From positions 3,543 through 12,522 of the forward strand of contig DBTP01000140.1 of assembly GCA_002307115.1 (NCBI GenBank): DNA of 8,980 bases. The letters run 5' to 3'. Below, piece by piece: positions 6,122 to 8,980 of this stretch; position 1 is the first letter of the stretch; each line of letters opens with the position of its first letter. A program made the position numbers and the translations under genes. The notes beneath the pieces were generated by a model. The model worked only from the letters and a program-made list of their open reading frames with translations, searched no databases and was not told the origin of the DNA. Source of the stretch: Fibrobacter sp. UBA1313 (GTDB taxonomy: Bacteria; Fibrobacterota; Fibrobacteria; Fibrobacterales; Fibrobacteraceae).

Positions 6122-7204
6122 ATGAATGACATCATGGTCGAAATTCGCAATGTCAGCAAAAGCTTCGGAAAGACCTCCGTCGTCAACGATCTGAATCTTT
6201 CTGTGCATTCAGGAGAGTTTCTCACGTTGCTCGGTCCCTCCGGTTGCGGCAAGACAACTCTACTCCGCATGATCGCAGGCTTTGAATACCCAGATAAAGG
6301 CGATATTCTAATTCAAGGGAAAAGTATTCTCTCGATTCCCCCCAACCGGCGAGAAGTTAACACCGTTTTTCAAAGCTACGCACTCTTCCCCCACCTTACC
6401 GTGCGCGAAAATATCGCCTTCGGCCTTAAGATGAAAAAAGTGCCCCGCGAAGCAATGGACCGCCGTGTCGATGCAGCCATTGAGCTCACACAACTCGAAT
6501 CTCTTGCCCTAAGAAAACCAGCAAAACTCTCCGGTGGGCAACAACAGCGAGTCGCCATCGCCCGAAGTCTCGTCAACGAACCCAAGGTCCTTCTTTTGGA
6601 TGAACCCCTCGGAGCCTTGGATTTACAGCTTCGCCGTCAAATGCAGATCAGCCTCCGTAGACTCCAACGTCGTCTCGGCATGACTTGTGTCTATGTGACC
6701 CATGATCAAGAAGAAGCCATGACCTTATCCGACCGCATTGCCATCATGAACGCAGGGCGCATCGAGCAACTCGGAACGCCGGCAGAAATTTATGGAACAC
6801 CAGCCACTCCTTTTGCAGCGAGGTTTCTTGGCGACACCAATTTTCTTTCTGGGACTCTCCAGAGGGCAGCGGATGGGACCATGAACCGTTTTATCACCGC
6901 CACCTCGGAAATACCGCTCCCCACCAACGTGGAACTATTGAAAGAAAAATATCAGAGCCTTTCCATCCGTCCAGAATACATCTCTCTTCACCACGAAAAG
7001 CCCACCGACTTTGCTTTACAGGGCAAAATCATCGAAGAGAATTTTCTCGGCCTGTTTTCGAGAATTACCGTATCGCTCGCTTCAGGAGAACATCTCTTTG
7101 TTCTCATCCCCTCTTCCGCAAAGTCCCCCTACACCGTGGGAGACAATATTTTTGCCACTTGGGACCCCGCGCAAGCACACCTGATTGGAATGGATAACAT
7201 TTAA
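6122..7204 (+). CDS. potA: Polyamine-type ABC transporter ATPase, PotA-like (first copy)
   Basis: This 360-residue cytoplasmic ATPase should energise import through PotBC. All ATPase elements are intact: Walker A GPSGCGKTT (38-46, Lys44), Q-loop Gln84, signature LSGGQ (136-140), Walker B VLLLDE (Asp160, Glu161), D-loop GALD (164-167) and switch His194. After about residue 240 comes a TOBE-type regulatory domain containing 'LSIRPEYISL' (280-289) and a 'GDNIFATWD' ending typical of PotA/MalK-like proteins. The start uses AGGAG at 6111-6115, inside the end of potC; ATG at 6134 (residue 5) is possible but less well spaced. It follows potC by one base and precedes the PII gene by 15 bp. The cysteine beside the P-loop lysine (GCGKTT) is usual for this family. 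Confidence 0.94.
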   Translation: MNDIMVEIRNVSKSFGKTSVVNDLNLSVHSGEFLTLLGPSGCGKTTLLRMIAGFEYPDKGDILIQGKSILSIPPNRREVNTVFQSYALFPHLTVRENIAFGLKMKKVPREAMDRRVDAAIELTQLESLALRKPAKLSGGQQQRVAIARSLVNEPKVLLLDEPLGALDLQLRRQMQISLRRLQRRLGMTCVYVTHDQEEAMTLSDRIAIMNAGRIEQLGTPAEIYGTPATPFAARFLGDTNFLSGTLQRAADGTMNRFITATSEIPLPTNVELLKEKYQSLSIRPEYISLHHEKPTDFALQGKIIEENFLGLFSRITVSLASGEHLFVLIPSSAKSPYTVGDNIFATWDPAQAHLIGMDNI

Positions 7205-7219
7205 CAAAAGGAATCTTTT

Positions 7220-7564
7220 ATGAAAAAACTTGAAATTATTATTCGACCAGAGAAACTCGAAAATCTTAAAGTGATTCTCAACTGTTGCAAAGTCGGCGGC
7301 ATGACAGTCATGAGTGTCATGGGTTGCGGAAATCAAAAAGGAGCCGCGGACATTGACTTGAAAGGGCTCAAAGTGCTCAGCATGAATCTCATTCCCAAAA
7401 TACAAGCGACAGTTGTTGTCGATGATGGGGATGTAGAAGAATTGCTCTCGCTTCTTCATGAATCCATATCCTCAGGCAAAGTCGGCGACGGTAAAGTTTT
7501 TGTCTCTCCCGTGGACGATATTATGCGCATGCGAACCGGAGAACGCGGCAAAAAGGCTTTATAG
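7220..7564 (+). CDS. PII-family signalling protein, PotN-like, linked to the transporter
   Basis: This 114-residue protein aligns with GlnB/GlnK along its length. It starts MKKLEIIIRPEKL, keeps MTV at 28-30, Gly37, Gln39, Lys40 and Gly41 before the T-loop, Pro59-Lys60 after it, the B-loop GKVGDGK (86-92) and the C-loop MRMRTGE (102-108) with Arg103 and Arg105. These are the nucleotide-binding parts of PII. The T-loop is two residues longer than in E. coli GlnB, and there is no tyrosine anywhere, so uridylylation at Tyr51 is impossible. PII genes in potABCD operons of Firmicutes have been described as the PotN subfamily, reported to sense ATP/ADP rather than 2-oxoglutarate. Membership here is inferred from context and the unusual T-loop. 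AAAAGGAA (7206-7213) sets the start. It lies between two ATPase genes, so regulation of PotA1/PotA2 is the natural hypothesis. Confidence 0.87.
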   Translation: MKKLEIIIRPEKLENLKVILNCCKVGGMTVMSVMGCGNQKGAADIDLKGLKVLSMNLIPKIQATVVVDDGDVEELLSLLHESISSGKVGDGKVFVSPVDDIMRMRTGERGKKAL

Positions 7565-7651
7565 TTATAGAACCCATTTGTATTTTCTCCTTTCTTTTCT
7601 AGTTCAGCCTCGTTTTCTCCCATTACCGCAAAGCATTTTAAAGGTACCCTT

Positions 7652-8776
7652 ATGTTGGAACTCAAAAACATAGACAAATATTTCGGCGACAATCATGTTG
7701 TCCAAAACTTCAGTCTAAACGTGGAGTCCGGGGAATTCGTTTCGCTTTTAGGACCCTCGGGCTGCGGCAAAACAACCCTATTGCGCATGGTCGCGGGCTT
7801 TGAACACCCCGATGGTGGCGACATTTTACTCCTCGGCAAACGCATCAATCAGATTCCCTCCCATCGGCGCAATCTTCACACGCTTTTTCAGAATTACGCC
7901 CTCTTTCCGCACATGAACGTTTTTGATAACGTTGCTTATGGCCTTCGCATGCATTTCGCGTCCAAAGCAACCATCCGCAACTCTGTCGCAGAAGCGCTTG
8001 AAATGGTGCGCCTCACCGGTTTCGAAAATCGATTTCCCGCTCAAATGTCCGGAGGCCAGCGCCAGCGTGTCGCCCTTGCTAGGGCAGTCATCAATCGCCC
8101 TCCACTCCTTCTTTTAGATGAACCCCTCACCGCGCTCGATCAAAAGCTACGTGCAGAAATGCGCTTTGAACTGCGCCATTTACAACAAACGCTCGGCATC
8201 ACCTTTGTCTACGTCACCCACGATCAAGAAGAAGCCCTCGTCATGAGCGACCGCGTCGTCGTCATGCGTGCCGGCAATCTGGAACAAGTAGGGACCCCCA
8301 GCGAAATCTATTTTCAGCCAAAATCCAAATTTGTCTCCGAATTCATCGGAGAAACCAATCTTTTTGAAGCCATGGTGAAAGAGGTTTCAGAAACCACTCT
8401 CAACCTTTCTTCAGAATCCGGGGAAAGTCTCGCAAAGGGTATCTCATTTTCCGCCGGAGAATTAGTTCACGTTTCCATACGGCCTGATAAAATTCGTTGG
8501 TCTGAAACACCCGTCCCAGGATTTATGTTGTGTGGAATCGTCCAAGATCAGCTCTTTTGTGGTCCTGTCACCAAAGTTCTCATAGAGCTTCCCAACGGAG
8601 AAAATTTTAAAATTTCCAGACTCTCGGGAACGCCACTCCCCCCCACAGGAACGCAGTGGTATCTCTACTGGAATCCAGAAGACGCCGTAGTAATGCACTC
8701 TGTAGCGAACAAAGTCCGCAACACCATGGAAAATGTGGATCTCGGGAAATGGGTCGAAAACGTAAAAAGCGCATAA
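7652..8776 (+). CDS. potA: Polyamine-type ABC transporter ATPase, PotA-like (second copy)
   Basis: A second complete PotA-like ATPase of 374 residues. Walker A is GPSGCGKTT (34-42, Lys40), followed by Gln80, signature MSGGQ (132-136), Walker B LLLLDE (Asp156, Glu157), D-loop TALD and His190, so it should hydrolyse ATP. The C-terminal TOBE-like region includes 'VHVSIRPDKIRW' (272-283) and 'GTQWYLYWNPEDAVV' (333-347). It ends in a polar tail of about 25 residues that PotA1 lacks. It clearly differs from PotA1, most in the C-terminal half, so it is an old paralogue and not a recent copy. AAAGG, seven bases upstream, supports the ATG. The 87-bp gap from the PII gene is pyrimidine-rich and shows neither a convincing promoter nor a terminator, so read-through from the operon is likely. 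No permease gene accompanies it here. Confidence 0.93.
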   Translation: MLELKNIDKYFGDNHVVQNFSLNVESGEFVSLLGPSGCGKTTLLRMVAGFEHPDGGDILLLGKRINQIPSHRRNLHTLFQNYALFPHMNVFDNVAYGLRMHFASKATIRNSVAEALEMVRLTGFENRFPAQMSGGQRQRVALARAVINRPPLLLLDEPLTALDQKLRAEMRFELRHLQQTLGITFVYVTHDQEEALVMSDRVVVMRAGNLEQVGTPSEIYFQPKSKFVSEFIGETNLFEAMVKEVSETTLNLSSESGESLAKGISFSAGELVHVSIRPDKIRWSETPVPGFMLCGIVQDQLFCGPVTKVLIELPNGENFKISRLSGTPLPPTGTQWYLYWNPEDAVVMHSVANKVRNTMENVDLGKWVENVKSA

Positions 8777-8794
8777 ATTTAAAAAATTTATTTT
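8773..8794 (+). terminator. A/T-only hairpin overlapping the stop of the second potA
   Basis: ATAAATTT (8773-8780) and AAATTTAT (8784-8791) are perfect inverted repeats around a three-base loop, followed by TTT. The stem contains no G or C and includes the stop codon, so it would be weak. It may be a partial terminator or an RNA 3'-end stabiliser. Confidence 0.25.
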
Positions 8795-8819
8795 CTGCAT
8801 CCGAAATCGTTCTCACCAA

Positions 8820-8872
8820 GTGCTGAAGCACAAGTGTTCGTGTTTCTGGCTCGAATTGACGCTAAAGCGTCA
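8820..8872. repeat. Pair of short dyads with shared GCTRAAGC core
   Basis: GTGCTGAAGCAC (8820-8831) and TGACGCTAAAGCGTCA (8857-8872) are both perfect dyads around a two-base centre. They share the core GCT-(G/A)A-AGC and are 39 bp apart centre to centre. They lie in the non-coding tail after the second potA. A two-base loop is poor for an RNA hairpin, so they fit protein-binding sites or a REP-like intergenic repeat better. A TTGACG (8856-8861) and TACACT (8878-8883) pair with a 16-bp spacer overlaps the second dyad and loosely resembles a sigma-70 promoter. Function unknown. Confidence 0.35.
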
Positions 8873-8889
8873 TTGGCTACACTCAACTT

Positions 8890-8931
8890 AACCCCAGTTT
8901 ATAAAAAACTAGGGTTTTGTAAATATTTTTT
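8890..8931 (+). terminator. Probable Rho-independent terminator closing the transporter operon
   Basis: AACCCCAGTTT (8890-8900) pairs with AAACTAGGGTT (8906-8916) around a five-base loop. This gives an 11-position stem with one C-A mismatch. A T-rich tract follows, interrupted first by GTAAA and then running as seven T at 8926-8932. It lies about 115 bp after the last gene, with no further coding sequence on either strand before the window ends. The delayed T-run makes it a moderate, not strong, intrinsic terminator. Confidence 0.55.
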
Positions 8932-8950
8932 TATGGACTGATTGTCCATA
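8932..8950. repeat. 19-bp inverted repeat after the terminator
   Basis: TATGGACTGATTGTCCATA has perfect 7-bp arms (8932-8938 and 8944-8950) around a five-base centre. It directly follows the T-run. It could be a second hairpin of a tandem terminator, or an operator for a gene that starts beyond the window. Nothing here decides between these. Confidence 0.35.
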
Positions 8951-8980
8951 GCATCTGTAGTACATTTCTCTATAGAAGCA

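Noticed and set aside
7565..7651. Gap between the PII gene and the second potA, searched for a promoter, a small gene or a terminator
   Set aside because: It is pyrimidine-rich with no clear -35/-10 or sigma-54 element and no stable hairpin. A minus-strand ATG with an AGGAG upstream gives only about 18 codons running into the PII gene.
1..8980. CRISPR arrays, insertion sequences, tRNA or rRNA genes, phage or defence genes
   Set aside because: No regular repeat-spacer pattern, transposase motif, terminal inverted repeats, tRNA cloverleaf or rRNA signature was seen. The window is almost fully occupied by metabolic and transport genes.

Overview
The window is bacterial, tightly packed, with every gene on the + strand. 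It holds the tail of an iron-dependent alcohol dehydrogenase gene, an aldehyde dehydrogenase gene, and a complete polyamine-type (Pot/Opp-like) ABC importer locus. The host cannot be named from the sequence. Three things point away from a standard enterobacterial potABCD operon. Both solute-binding proteins are lipoproteins with a lipobox cysteine. A PII-family gene sits inside the transporter cluster, as reported for the PotN subfamily of Firmicutes. The dehydrogenase pair resembles Bacillus GbsB/GbsA in type. An iron-dependent ADH and sigma-54 control would suit an anaerobe or a metabolically flexible bacterium, but this is inference.

Layout. 1-297: C-terminal part of a group III Fe-ADH. 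333-1805: GbsA/BADH-like aldehyde dehydrogenase. 1806-1979: intergenic region with a tandem dyad, an A/T-rich bend-like segment and a textbook sigma-54 (-24/-12) promoter. 1980-3077: first PotD-like lipoprotein. 3078-3290: second intergenic region with the same tandem dyad, bend segment and sigma-54 promoter, plus a 19-bp palindrome in the leader. 3294-4394: second PotD-like lipoprotein. 4414-7204: potB, potC and potA, separated by 1-19 bp. 7220-7564: PII-like protein. 7652-8776: second, different PotA-like ATPase. 8777-8980: non-coding tail with several hairpins, one a likely terminator.

How it may work. Two lipoproteins, about 74% identical over the mature region by hand count, would deliver related cationic ligands to one PotB/PotC channel, powered by PotA1, PotA2 or both. 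The PII protein has no tyrosine, so it cannot be uridylylated, but keeps the nucleotide-binding residues; it could gate the ATPases according to energy state. The upstream ADH and ALDH could oxidise an imported amino-alcohol or amino-aldehyde, as in choline to betaine, but that link rests on proximity.

The strongest unexpected signal is regulatory. Both binding-protein genes have near-identical sigma-54 promoters, each preceded by two copies of a TACA-N4-TGTA-like dyad at exactly 19-bp centre spacing. The two arrays differ in distance from the predicted start by 10 bp, one helical turn. This predicts a dedicated enhancer-binding protein, encoded outside the window, that switches on both binding proteins.
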